In this document: piece after piece, positions 19,745 to 28,190 of the stretch
Layout of the letters: every line of letters starts with the position of its first letter
How positions within the stretch are numbered: position 1 is the first letter of the stretch
Assembly (NCBI RefSeq): GCF_016617715.1
Contig: NZ_CP067225.1
Location: 1,054,001-1,118,000 of the forward strand
Length of the DNA stretch: 64,000 bases
Direction of reading: 5' to 3'
Origin: Paracoccus sp. MC1862
GTDB taxonomy: Bacteria; Pseudomonadota; Alphaproteobacteria; Rhodobacterales; Rhodobacteraceae
Translations under genes and position numbers: made by a program
Notes under the pieces: generated by a model
What the model was told of the DNA's origin: nothing
Database searches by the model: none
What the model saw: only the letters and a program-made list of their open reading frames with translations

Positions 19745-20115
19745 TATACGCTCTCCCTCAGATACGCGGGCACGAAGCCTTGGACGTGCAGGTGGTCAAA
19801 GCGAAGGTTGGTATAATCACCATCCAGAAAAACCGGCCTATTCTCGGTTCATTCGCGCGTGAACAAGAACCACGCAATATCTTCGGCCCACCAGTGATAA
19901 CCCAGAATCCCGACTTTCACGCGACCTGCGCTTGTCAGATGACCGGCGGCGGTTCCGGCAATGACGTTCTGGCGATTCTTAGCTCATGTTAGTTCGCCGG
20001 TCAGGGGATCGTATTTCAGAATCCCCCTAAGCTCAGCCCATGGCAGGGGCGGATTGCGCAGTTTCTTAACGGCCCGTTTTATCGTCGTCCCCCTTTCCGG
20101 GCGGCGGGTTAGCAT
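19744..20115 (-). pseudogene. HNH/homing-type endonuclease remnant with two TGA codons
   Basis: One frame reads L-P-W-A-E-L-R-G-I-L-K-Y-D-P-L-T-G-E-L-T, TGA (19984-19986), A-K-N-R-Q-N-V-I-A-G-T ... G-Y-H-W-W-A-E-D-I-A-W-F-L-F-T-R-E, TGA (19849-19851), then F-L-D-G-D-Y-T-N-L-R-F-D-H-L. The Y-D-P-x-T-G-x-L-x-W start and the N-L-R-x-D-H-L element are typical of phage HNH homing-type endonucleases; both TGA codons fall where Trp is expected. The start is uncertain. Confidence 0.55.
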
Positions 20116-20410
20116 TGCCAGTTTGGATATTTGGATTGAAGAATTCGTCGCCGCCTTCTCGCGGGGGCAGGCCAAGCCATGACCGGCCTTCGTTCGGATT
20201 GATCGTGCGGCTTGCAATCAGCGAATTGATGACGGTCGCGCGGGTTGAAAGATCGGCGCGCGTCAGGTCGTCGCGGTCGAACCGGATAACGTGATTTCCG
20301 CCCTCATTGTCGTTGAATAGGGCACGGGCGCAATGCGCCTTCGATGCCAAGAAGCCACGGCTCTAAGGTGTAGGAAAGAAACTCGCGGCCTTTTTGCAGC
20401 CCTCGCTGCC
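20066..20410 (-). pseudogene. C-terminal fragment of a second phage portal protein
   Basis: Reads E-F-L-S-Y-T-L-E-P-W-L-L-G-I-E-G-A-L, shifts frame near 20330, then A-L-F-N-D-N-E-G-G-N-H-V-I-R-F-D-R-D-D-L-T-R-A-D-L ... S-L-I-A-S-R-T-I-N-P-N-E-G-R. These are the conserved C-terminal elements of HK97-type portals. The upstream part is absent: at about 20405 the DNA switches to a primase gene. Confidence 0.68.
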
Positions 20411-21081
20411 AAGCCAGCGCGCTAACGCATCGTAGCCATACTCGAATTTGGGCGGTACGGTTGTCGGTCGCGGCGTCTTCGCCCACGCCTCAAGCCCGCT
20501 CGAAATTGTCGCCTCGACCTCTCCCGGTTCAAGCCCGGCGTCCAGCGCGGCACGAACTGTGGCTTCATCCATCCATTCGCCCGCCACTGCCTGCCCCAAC
20601 CAGAAGGCTCGCCCGTTCAACGTGGTGTTCCGCTCGCCAGCTGCCGCTGTTGCCATCTTGCGCGCCACAGTCTCTATCTGGCGCTCCATACCCTTAGCCG
20701 TGATGGCAGGTCACTCTGCGCGCCGCTCCACATGGGTGCGAGCGTTCCTTGACGCTTCGTGGTTCTTCAACAGGTCAAGCAGCCAGCCGAGGGCGTCAGC
20801 GATGGACAGGCTGAACATGGGGTTCACCCACTCATAGGCGGACCCGTCCGGTTTTTTGGACGGCGGTGCGATGACCATCCCGCCGTTGCCCCTTATATCG
20901 ACCCCGTGCCAATCTTGCCTTCAAAATTTCGGACGGCAAAATCCGGCATGTTGAAGTAATAATGAAGCCCGCCGAAAGGCGACTTGACAGAAACGGTTTG
21001 CGGCAAGTTACCATGTTCCGCTTCCTTTTCGCGCAAACATGCACTGCCGTCTTTTTCGTTCTTGCAATCAAGGTCGAGAAC
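20363..21081 (-). pseudogene. Bifunctional primase/polymerase remnant
   Basis: From 21081: A-E-H-G-N-L-P-Q-T-V-S-V-K-S-P-F-G-G-L-H-Y-Y-F, K-I-G-T-G, a 1-base deletion near 20895, then V-D-I-R-G-N-G-G-M-V-I-A-P-P-S ... Y-E-W, an in-frame TGA at 20711-20713, then the C-terminal domain R-N-T-T-L-N-G-R-A-F-W-L-G-Q. This is the prim-pol fold of phage and plasmid primases. The N-terminus is removed by the IS3 relic at 21082 and the C-terminus joins portal sequence. Confidence 0.7.
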
Positions 21082-22106
21082 TGGTCCGCCCCCTGAAGAG
21101 TGGTCCTCCCTGAAGCAGGCTTTCGAGCCGGATGGAGGCCGGCGGAATGTCGCGGAAGAAGCACGAACCCGAGGAGATCGTGGCCAGGCTCCGGCAGGTC
21201 GGCGTGTTGGTGTCGCGGGGCCGGTCGGTGGCCGGGGCGGTGCGCTCGATCGGCGTGGCGCAGTTGACCTGCTCCCGGTGGCGCAAGGAGTTCGGCGGGC
21301 TGCAGGGCGATCGGGTCAAACGCCTGAAGGAGCGGGAGAAGGAGAACGGGCGGCTGCGGAAGGCCGTCTCCGGCCTGACGCCGGAGAAGCTGATCCTGCG
21401 TGGTGAGGCCTGTGGCCGAACGCCTCGGGCAACTTCCAGGCCCCGCGCGTCGCCGTGCCTGCATCGGGCAGGTCCGGCAGGAGTTCCGTGTCTCGGCGCG
21501 CCTCGCCTGCCGCGTGCCCGGCCCGCCTCGCTCGACCCGAGCCGGAAGGTGCCGCGCGGACGGGCCGATGAAGAGGCGCTGACTGCCGGCATCGTTGCGC
21601 TTGCCGCCCGGCAGGGGCGCTGCGGCCAGCGGCGGATCCCGGCCCTGCTCGGGCATGCCGGCCGGACGGGGAACGTGACGCGCGGCGCGGGGGCGAGGCC
21701 TGCGTCGACGGCGGCGGGGGGCTGACGGCGCCTGCGCCGCAACCGGGGAAGGCGCGGCTCCGGCGCGACGACGGATCGTGCCTCCGTCTGCGGCCAGCGC
21801 GTCCAGACCACGTCCGGTCTTGCGACTTCGTCGCGGCCCGGACCCATGACGGCGGGAAGTTCCGCATGCGCGACCTGATCGGCGGGTTCGCCCGGGAATC
21901 CCTGGCGCTCCGGCTCAGCCGCAAGCCGAACGCGCCGGCTGTCATCGACGTGCTGCCGGACCGGTTCCTCCTCCGCGGCGTGCCCGGCCCTGTCCGGCCG
22001 GACAACGGCCCGGCGTTCGTGGCCACCGCGCTGCGCGACCGGATCGCCGCGGCCGGCGCCGGAACGGCCTCTGTCGAGCCTGGATCCCCCGGGGAGGGAG
22101 GAGGAT
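21082..22106 (+). mobile_element. Degenerate IS3-family element (orfA plus broken orfB)
   Basis: The left end TGGTCCGCCCCCTGAAGAGT matches the end of the IS3 relic near 45.8 kb. OrfA from 21147 (MSRKKHEPEEIVARLRQVGV, helix-turn-helix and leucine-zipper region) runs into frameshifted orfB pieces, including T-H-D-G-G-K-F-R-M and R-P-D-N-G-P-A-F-V-A-T (DDE core). The orfB stops after E-P-G-S-P, right at a palindromic repeat; the right end is lost. Confidence 0.72.
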
Positions 22107-22131
22107 CAGGAAACGGTCCGGGGGACTGTTA
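22107..22131. repeat. REP-like palindrome, imperfect copy
   Basis: AAACGGTCC-GGG-GGACTGTT with the preceding GATCAGG, nearly identical to copies at 37144-37168 and 37430-37454. It lies where an IS3 orfB is cut off. Confidence 0.6.
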
Positions 22132-22274
22132 AGGGCCCGGTCCTATCGCCAGAGCTTCTACTGACCATAGCCATTCATGCACGGTAATATAACAAGTCGC
22201 TCCTTGTCGATCCTCTGGCTCTGCTCCTAGGCTGGCCCGTGCCTGCGGACGACAGGCAACATGGAGGAAAGATC

Positions 22275-23246
22275 ATGGCGAAGTTCAACCGTCGGCACTT
22301 TCTGGCAACTACGGGCGGCCTCGCCGCCAGCGCCTTGTTACCGGGCGCGACCCTGGCGCGTGCGCCGCAGATCGGCACGACAATTCCCGGCTGGTATCGC
22401 TTTCCCATCGGCGACATCGAGGCGACGATTATTTCGGACGGATTGCTGAACCTCGGGTCCGCGAACGACCAGTTTCCGGCCGCCTCTCCCGATGCCATAG
22501 CCGGCATCCTGCGGGACGAGTTCCTGCCAGTCAGCCCGATGATGCTGGAACAGAACTGCCTAGTGCTTAACATCGGCGAGCGGGTGGTGCTTCTCGACAG
22601 CGGCATGGGCAGCGATGCCATGTTCGGCGACCAGTCCGGGAGGCTGCTGCGCAACCTGTCCGCTGCCGGGATCGAGCCCGGCCAGGTGGACGACATTGTC
22701 CTGACCCATGCTCATATCGATCACTGCTCGGGCCTTGTCGCGGACGACGGAACGCTCAACTTCCCCAACGCGCAACTCCACATGTCACAGGCGGATTTCG
22801 ACTACTGGACCGACGAAGCGAAGCTGTCGGGTCAGGGCTCTCTGCCGGCGTTCGTCCAAGCCGCGCGAGAGAACCTGTTGCCCTATCGTGACCGGATGAC
22901 CTTCGTCACCGACCGGGCGGAGGTGTTGCCCAGCGTCACGGCGATCAGCACGCCTGGCCACACGGTCGGTCATACCTCCTACTTGATAACCTCTGGGGAC
23001 CAGTCCTTCCTCAACGTCGGTGACGTGGTCCACCACTATGCGCTGCTGTTCGAGAATCCCGGATGGGCCTTCGCCTATGACACCGACCCGAACCAGGCCG
23101 CAGAGACCAGGATCAAGCTGTTCGACATGGCCGCCAGCGAGCAGTTGCCGCTGATCGGCTACCACTTCCCCTTCCCCGGTCTGGGCCACATCCGGCGCGA
23201 AGGCGATGGGTTCGAATATGTTCCGATCCCGGTGCGGCACGGGTGA
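22275..23246 (+). CDS. Tat-exported MBL-fold metallo-hydrolase
   Basis: 323 residues. The twin-arginine signal N-R-R-H-F-L-A-T-T-G-G-L-A-A-S-A ends near A-L-A-R/A-P-Q (about residue 33), so the folded metalloprotein is exported to the periplasm. Metal ligands: L-T-H-A-H-I-D-H-C-S-G, a later T-P-G-H-T-V-G-H and G-D-V-V-H-H. This resembles the quorum-quenching-lactonase/methyl-parathion-hydrolase type of MBL proteins. ATG at 22275 follows GGAGGAAAG; an earlier ATG at 22239 lacks a signal peptide. Substrate unknown. Confidence 0.82.
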   Translation: MAKFNRRHFLATTGGLAASALLPGATLARAPQIGTTIPGWYRFPIGDIEATIISDGLLNLGSANDQFPAASPDAIAGILRDEFLPVSPMMLEQNCLVLNIGERVVLLDSGMGSDAMFGDQSGRLLRNLSAAGIEPGQVDDIVLTHAHIDHCSGLVADDGTLNFPNAQLHMSQADFDYWTDEAKLSGQGSLPAFVQAARENLLPYRDRMTFVTDRAEVLPSVTAISTPGHTVGHTSYLITSGDQSFLNVGDVVHHYALLFENPGWAFAYDTDPNQAAETRIKLFDMAASEQLPLIGYHFPFPGLGHIRREGDGFEYVPIPVRHG

Positions 23247-23348
23247 CGCCCCTGCCCTGCGCGGAAGCCGGCGGGCCGCGTGGCCCTTCAGCTTCCTTGG
23301 CGCCGCCTGATCCGAACGGGTGGAACCAGGCTCTGGCCCGGGAAGGCG

Positions 23349-24704
23349 TCAGGACATCAGCTGGCGAACGGAAGCGGCCTCGCGCAGCCCGCCCAGCCGC
23401 GACAACCAGTCCCGGTCGCGGCTGTTAGAAACAGGCCGGGTCAGCGCGGTGAACTTCTGCGCCAAGGCCTGCGAGTCGGGAAAGGTGTCGGGTTCGCCCG
23501 AAGGGTCTGGAATGCGCAGCTCGTGCGTTTGTCCCCGCGCCTCGACCTTCAGCGTCGCGCCGAAGGGATGGCGCAGCCCTTCCAGCGAAAAGTCGTTCCA
23601 GACATTCACGCGATTGGCCAGCGCCTCGGCCTCCGCATCGCCCAGCAGGTCATAATCATCCCAGCCGAACCCGCCGCGCAGCAGGGCGACGGCGGCGGCA
23701 TAGGGCATCGAGAACTGCCCCTCGACGATCGTGCGGGCACGGCGCTTTTCGTCCAGCGGCGCGCCGACCAGCGCGATGCCGTTGCGATGCAGGCCGATGC
23801 TGATGCGGGAAACCTCCTCGGCGGTCCAGCCATGCGCCTGCCGCAGGTGCAGAAGGCCGTCCACCGCCGCATGGGTATAGCGGCAGGCCGGATAGGGCTT
23901 CACGCCGATCCGCATGGTTTCCCAGATCGTGCCCAGTCCGGCCGTCGCGCGCTCGGCCACGACGCCGTCGCTGTAGCCCTTGAAAAAGCCGTGCCTGCCT
24001 TCCAGCGCATCCCGTGAGCCGTGGAACCCCTCGGCCGCGAGAGTGGCGGCCATCAGCCCCTTCATCGCTGCCTCGCCCACCTGGTAGCGCTTGTTCCAGG
24101 CCCCGTTCTCAAGGAACTGCAACGAGCCGGAGGCTTGGCTGGCCGCCACCCCGAAGGCCGATTCCATTGCCGCCGCGTCCAGTCCCAGCAGGCGCCCGGC
24201 CGCAGCGGCGGCGCCGAAGGTGCCGGCAGTGGCGGTCGGGTGAAAGCCGCGGGCGTAATGGGCGGTCGGGTCCAGCGCCATGCCGATGCGGCAGCAGACC
24301 TCGAAGCCGACGACGATCGCGGCCAGCATCTGCGGCCCCGAGGCGTCGGTCAGCTCGGCCATTGCAAGCGCCGCGGGAACGACCGGGGCGCTTGGGTGCA
24401 GCGAAGTGTCAGCATGGGTGTCGTCGAAATCGAGCGAATGACCAAATGCGCCGTTCAGCAGCGCCGCTGCCCCTGCGCCGAAGCGCCGCGACATCCCGAA
24501 GACCGAACACGGCCCCTCACCCGTCATGCCAAGCCGCTCCAGCATGGCCAGGATGGCGGGGCTGGATTCCGCATCATGGGCGGCGCGGATGGCTGAGCCG
24601 GCAAGATCGGTCAGCAGGGCGAGCGCGCGATCGGTCACCTCGGCAGGGATCGCCTCGCTTTTCAGCCCCGCCGCATATTCCGCCAGTTCGCGCGTGATGG
24701 TCAT
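23349..24704 (-). CDS. MmgE/PrpD-family protein
   Basis: 451 residues. Contains F-G-H-S-L-D-F-D-D-T-H, H-P-S-A-P-V-V-P-A-A-L-A, G-F-H-P-T-A-T-A-G-T-F-G-A-A-A-A-A and K-P-Y-P-A-C-R-Y-T-H: the conserved blocks of the 2-methylcitrate dehydratase fold. The family includes PrpD, cis-aconitate decarboxylase and iminodisuccinate or other (de)hydratases. No prpB/prpC lies nearby, so propionate metabolism is not supported. It is divergent from the methyltransferase gene over a 174-bp gap with a dyad. Confidence 0.82.
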   Translation of the reverse strand: MTITRELAEYAAGLKSEAIPAEVTDRALALLTDLAGSAIRAAHDAESSPAILAMLERLGMTGEGPCSVFGMSRRFGAGAAALLNGAFGHSLDFDDTHADTSLHPSAPVVPAALAMAELTDASGPQMLAAIVVGFEVCCRIGMALDPTAHYARGFHPTATAGTFGAAAAAGRLLGLDAAAMESAFGVAASQASGSLQFLENGAWNKRYQVGEAAMKGLMAATLAAEGFHGSRDALEGRHGFFKGYSDGVVAERATAGLGTIWETMRIGVKPYPACRYTHAAVDGLLHLRQAHGWTAEEVSRISIGLHRNGIALVGAPLDEKRRARTIVEGQFSMPYAAAVALLRGGFGWDDYDLLGDAEAEALANRVNVWNDFSLEGLRHPFGATLKVEARGQTHELRIPDPSGEPDTFPDSQALAQKFTALTRPVSNSRDRDWLSRLGGLREAASVRQLMS

Positions 24705-24781
24705 GCAGTCTCACTCCAACTCGGCCTCGGATGCCTGCATTATCCACGACCGAGAGCCTGCCTGTCCAATAAGGCTTCGAC

Positions 24782-24800
24782 CTTTCGTCCATAACGAAAG
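24782..24800. promoter_or_regulatory. Dyad in the mmgE/methyltransferase divergent promoter
   Basis: CTTTCGT-CCATA-ACGAAAG, a perfect 7-bp inverted repeat with a 5-base spacer, in the intergenic region between divergent genes. Good operator candidate; the LysR regulator encoded at 25.6 kb is a possible ligand (inference). Confidence 0.45.
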
Positions 24801-24878
24801 CATATACGCAAGGAAGCAATCATCTATTTGATGTCTTGCTTTTCTCATGGTCAGCTGTCTTGCAAGCCCGGAGGAGCC

Positions 24879-25628
24879 ATGACCCGTTCGGCAAGACGCG
24901 ACGATCCTGCGGCCCTTCCCGCCGGACAGACTGACGCGGTGTCCGTCCTCACCGACGCGCTGCAGGCTGTAGGGGCAAGAGATATCCTCGACCTCGGTTG
25001 CGGCGAGGGCGGGATCGCCCGCGCCTTGTCCCGGCGCGGCTTCCGGGTCACGGGGGTCGAGCCCTCGCCCGAGGCGGCGGCTCGCGCGGCGCAGCGTGCG
25101 CCCTCGGCCCGGTTCCTCTGCGCCCGCGCCGAAGACCTTCCGGCCGGGCATGCGGGCTTCGACGCCGCGATCTTCGTCAACTCGCTGCACCACATCCCCG
25201 GAAAGGCCATGCCTGCCGCATTGCTGCAAGCCGCCGCGACCCTGCGTCCGGGTGGCCGGCTGGTGGTGATCGAGCCGCTCGGCCAAGGCAGCTTCTTCCG
25301 CATCATGCAGCCCGTAGAGGATGAGACCCGCATCCGCGCGGCAGCGCGGCAAGCCATCGAGAGGCTGATCCGGGAACGCCGCCTGATCCTGCGCGAGATG
25401 CGGCGCTGGGCGCAGGAAAGCCGCTTCGCCGGGCTGGATGACTTCGTCGGATACCTGGCCCGGATGATGCCGGAACGCGCCGAAATCGCCGCCCGCAACC
25501 ATGCCGCCCTTGCCCGCGCCTGGCGGGACAACATCCGCAGCCGCGACGGCATGGCGGTCCTGACGCAACCGATGATATGCTGGAACCTCTCGGCGCCCGC
25601 TAAGCCTGCGGTGCCGCAACCGGCATAG
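24879..25628 (+). CDS. Class I SAM-dependent methyltransferase
   Basis: 249 residues. SAM-binding motif I I-L-D-L-G-C-G-E-G-G, acidic loop G-V-E-P-S-P, and motif post-I D-A-A-I-F-V-N-S-L-H-H-I, followed by the L-R-P-G-G-R-L-V-V-I-E-P motif. UbiE/Methyltransf_11-like fold; substrate unknown. The start at 24879 has GGAGGAG 3 bases upstream; an upstream ATG (24828) is less likely. It ends 20 bases before the LysR gene. Confidence 0.78.
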   Translation: MTRSARRDDPAALPAGQTDAVSVLTDALQAVGARDILDLGCGEGGIARALSRRGFRVTGVEPSPEAAARAAQRAPSARFLCARAEDLPAGHAGFDAAIFVNSLHHIPGKAMPAALLQAAATLRPGGRLVVIEPLGQGSFFRIMQPVEDETRIRAAARQAIERLIRERRLILREMRRWAQESRFAGLDDFVGYLARMMPERAEIAARNHAALARAWRDNIRSRDGMAVLTQPMICWNLSAPAKPAVPQPA

Positions 25629-25648
25629 GTTCAACGGGTTCTTCCGGC

Positions 25649-26659
25649 ATGCTCGACATCCGCCAGCTGCGCTACTTCGTGGCCATCGTCGAACACGGGT
25701 CCTTCTCGCGCGCGGCGAATTTCCTGCATGTCGCCCAGCCCGCCCTGTCACTGCACGTCCGCAACATGGAAGCCGACATGGGCACGCCGCTGCTGATCCG
25801 CGTCCCGCGCGGGGTCGAGCCGACCGAGGCGGGCACGATTCTGATGCGCCATGCCCGCATCATCCTCGACCAGCTGACCGTCGCCGAAGAGGAGATCCGG
25901 GGCCATGACAACGACCCGTCGGGAGAGGTGCGCCTGGGCCTGCCGGGCACGATCGGCCAGATCGTCGCCGTGCCCCTGATCACCGCCGCCCTGACCCGCT
26001 ATCCCCGGATCAGGCTGCGGATCGCCGAGGCAATGAGCGGCTTCGTCCTTGAATGGCTGCGCGACGAACGGATCGAGCTTGCTGTGCTGTATGGGCAGGC
26101 CGACAAGCACGGCATCTCGACCCAGCGGCTGCTGGACGAGGACCTGCTGTTCTTCGGCCCCGCCGAGGGTCTGCGGGACGAAGACATGCCGCCCTCCGGC
26201 ACGGCGCTGTCCTTCGGCACCATCGCCCGGATGCCCCTGATCCTGCCCGCCCAAGGGCACGGGTTGCGCGACCTGCTGACGCGCACCGGCGAGGCCGCCG
26301 GGACCGGGATGAACACGGTCATCGACGTGGATTCCTATGGAAACATCAAATCTCTTGTGGGCGAAGGCTTCGGTTATTCGATCCTGCCAGAAAACGCGAT
26401 CGGCGCCGAGGTCCGCGAAGGCCGGCTGCGAAGCTGGATGATCGAGAATCCCCGCCTGACGCGCAGCATCCACCTTGCCCGCTCTGGCCGGAGGCAGATG
26501 ACCAAGGCAGCTGCCGCGGTTCAAGATCTCACCCGCGAGACCCTCATGGACCTTGCCCGCAGCGGCCAATGGATCGGGGCGCGGATCTCGCAGGAAGACG
26601 GCTCGCCCCGAGAACGCGACGCCAGTGTATTGGGGGACCATGATGCCGGCCATAACTGA
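25649..26659 (+). CDS. LysR-family transcriptional regulator
   Basis: 336 residues. N-terminal winged HTH (M-L-D-I-R-Q-L-R-Y-F-V-A-I-V-E-H-G-S-F-S-R-A-A, residues 1-60) in the Cbl/NAC-like subgroup, then an effector-binding domain. The C-terminus is longer than usual and overlaps the fumarase-like start by 17-20 bases. It probably controls this hydratase and perhaps the divergent mmgE gene; effector unknown. Confidence 0.85.
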   Translation: MLDIRQLRYFVAIVEHGSFSRAANFLHVAQPALSLHVRNMEADMGTPLLIRVPRGVEPTEAGTILMRHARIILDQLTVAEEEIRGHDNDPSGEVRLGLPGTIGQIVAVPLITAALTRYPRIRLRIAEAMSGFVLEWLRDERIELAVLYGQADKHGISTQRLLDEDLLFFGPAEGLRDEDMPPSGTALSFGTIARMPLILPAQGHGLRDLLTRTGEAAGTGMNTVIDVDSYGNIKSLVGEGFGYSILPENAIGAEVREGRLRSWMIENPRLTRSIHLARSGRRQMTKAAAAVQDLTRETLMDLARSGQWIGARISQEDGSPRERDASVLGDHDAGHN

Positions 26660-28139
26660 AGCGGACGTGATCGAAAGCGTCGCCGACGGGCTGCAGTTCA
26701 TTTCATACTATCACCCGCCCGACTTCATCCGCGCGATGTCGGCCGCTTGGGCAGCCGAGAAAAGCGCCTCGGCAAAAAACGCCATCGCTCAGATTCTCGT
26801 GAACTCGCGCATGAGCGCGATCGGCCACCGGCCGATCTGTCAGGACACCGGGGTCGCAAATGTGACCGCCCGGGTCGGAGCGAAAGCCCGGCTGGACTGG
26901 CGCCGTCCCCTGCAAGAGATCGTCGACGACGCGGTGCGGATCGCCTGGCGCAATGATGCGAACCCGTTGCGTGCCTCGGTGATAGCGGACCCGTTCGGAC
27001 GCCGCATGAACACTCGCGACAATGCCCCGGCCATGCTGCACGTCGAGATGGTAAGCGGAGACAGGGTCGAGTTCGACGTCTCGGCCAAGGGCGGCGGGTC
27101 CGAGAACAAGACGAAGTTCGCCGTGCTGAACCCTTCGGCCTCGGTTGCGGACTGGGTGGTCAGGACGGTCGAGGCCATGGGCGCCGGCTGGTGCCCGCCC
27201 GGCATTCTTGGCATCGGCATCGGGGGCAGCGTGGACAAGGCGATGGTTATGGCCAAGCAGGTCCTGAATGAGCCGATTGACGCCACGGACTTGCGCCTGC
27301 GCGGCCCCGCGACCGCTGAAGAGGAACTGCGGCTGGAGATCATGGACCGTGTCAATGCGCTCGGCATCGGGGCGCAGGGCTTGGGCGGGATCACCACCGT
27401 GCTGGATGTGAAAGTTCGCAGCTACCCGACTCATGCCGCGTCGCTGCCTGTGGCGCTGATCCCCAACTGCGCAGCGACGCGCCATGTCCACTTCGTGTTG
27501 GAGGGAAACGGGCCTGCACGCCTCACGCCCCCCGACCTTTCGGACTGGCCGAATCTTGATGTGAGAGACGCATGGAAGGACGCCCGCCGGGTGAGCCTCG
27601 ATGATCTAAGCCGCGCTGAGATCGCCACCTGGAAGCCAGGCGAGGTGCTGCTGCTGTCGGGCCATCTGCTCACTGCCCGCGACGCGGCGCACCGGCGGAT
27701 CGAGCAGATGCTGGCCGCGGGCAAGCCGCTGCCAGTCGAAGTGCGGGACCGTGCAATCTACTACGTCGGCCCGGTCGATCCGGTTGGGGACGAGGTCGTC
27801 GGCCCCGCAGGCCCCACGACCTCGACCCGCATGGATCGTTACAGCGACATGATTTTCGACCGGCTGGGCGTGTCGCTGGTGATCGGCAAGGCCGAACGCG
27901 GCCCGGAGACAGTCAAGGCGATCGCCCGCAACGGCGCCGCCTATCTCATCGCCGTCGGCGGAGCGGCCTATCTGGTTTCGCAGGCAATCCGCGCGGCGCG
28001 GGTTCTGGCATTCGAGGACTTGGGGATGGAGGCCATCCACGAGTTCGTCGTCAGGGATATGCCAGTGACGGTAGCGGTGGATACGAAAGGCAACTCCATC
28101 CACGTGATGGGTCCGCGACAGTGGCGGATACCTGCCTGA
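26643..28139 (+). CDS. Class I (Fe-S) fumarate hydratase family protein
   Basis: 498 residues. [4Fe-4S] ligands are C66 (I-C-Q-D-T-G), C184 (W-C-P-P-G) and C276 (N-C-A-A-T-R). The alpha-type domain is followed by the swivelling beta domain (I-Y-Y-V-G-P-V-D ... G-P-T-T-S-T-R-M), as in FumA/FumB fused enzymes. It is shorter than E. coli FumA (548). The family covers fumarase, mesaconase and L-tartrate dehydratase; beside MmgE/PrpD and a LysR gene, a catabolic hydratase role is as likely as TCA-cycle fumarase. ATG at 26640 or 26643 after GGGGGA; the choice is arbitrary. Confidence 0.82.
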   Translation: MPAITEADVIESVADGLQFISYYHPPDFIRAMSAAWAAEKSASAKNAIAQILVNSRMSAIGHRPICQDTGVANVTARVGAKARLDWRRPLQEIVDDAVRIAWRNDANPLRASVIADPFGRRMNTRDNAPAMLHVEMVSGDRVEFDVSAKGGGSENKTKFAVLNPSASVADWVVRTVEAMGAGWCPPGILGIGIGGSVDKAMVMAKQVLNEPIDATDLRLRGPATAEEELRLEIMDRVNALGIGAQGLGGITTVLDVKVRSYPTHAASLPVALIPNCAATRHVHFVLEGNGPARLTPPDLSDWPNLDVRDAWKDARRVSLDDLSRAEIATWKPGEVLLLSGHLLTARDAAHRRIEQMLAAGKPLPVEVRDRAIYYVGPVDPVGDEVVGPAGPTTSTRMDRYSDMIFDRLGVSLVIGKAERGPETVKAIARNGAAYLIAVGGAAYLVSQAIRAARVLAFEDLGMEAIHEFVVRDMPVTVAVDTKGNSIHVMGPRQWRIPA

Positions 28140-28146
28140 ACCACAA

Positions 28147-28173
28147 GGCCAGCCGCTCATATGACGGCTGGCC
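28147..28173. terminator. Hairpin between convergent fumarase-like and ADH genes
   Basis: GGCCAGCCG / CGGCTGGCC, a perfect 9-bp stem with a 9-base loop, in the 51-base gap between convergent genes. No strong U-tract on either strand, so a bidirectional terminator is likely but not certain. Confidence 0.55.
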
Positions 28174-28190
28174 CATATGTCGTGCCATGG

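Noticed and set aside
16997..20115. TGA read as tryptophan (alternative genetic code phage)
   Set aside because: Several TGA codons sit at expected Trp positions, but TAA/TAG stops and frameshifts occur in the same set, TGG is also used for Trp, and neighbouring host genes end in TGA. Decay is simpler.
22275..23246. Calling the MBL protein a beta-lactamase
   Set aside because: Has the HxHxDH site but its Tat signal and overall pattern fit lactonase/organophosphatase-like MBL proteins; substrate cannot be read from sequence.
23349..24704. Propionate (2-methylcitrate) pathway via PrpD
   Set aside because: No prpB, prpC or regulator of that pathway nearby; the family is functionally diverse.
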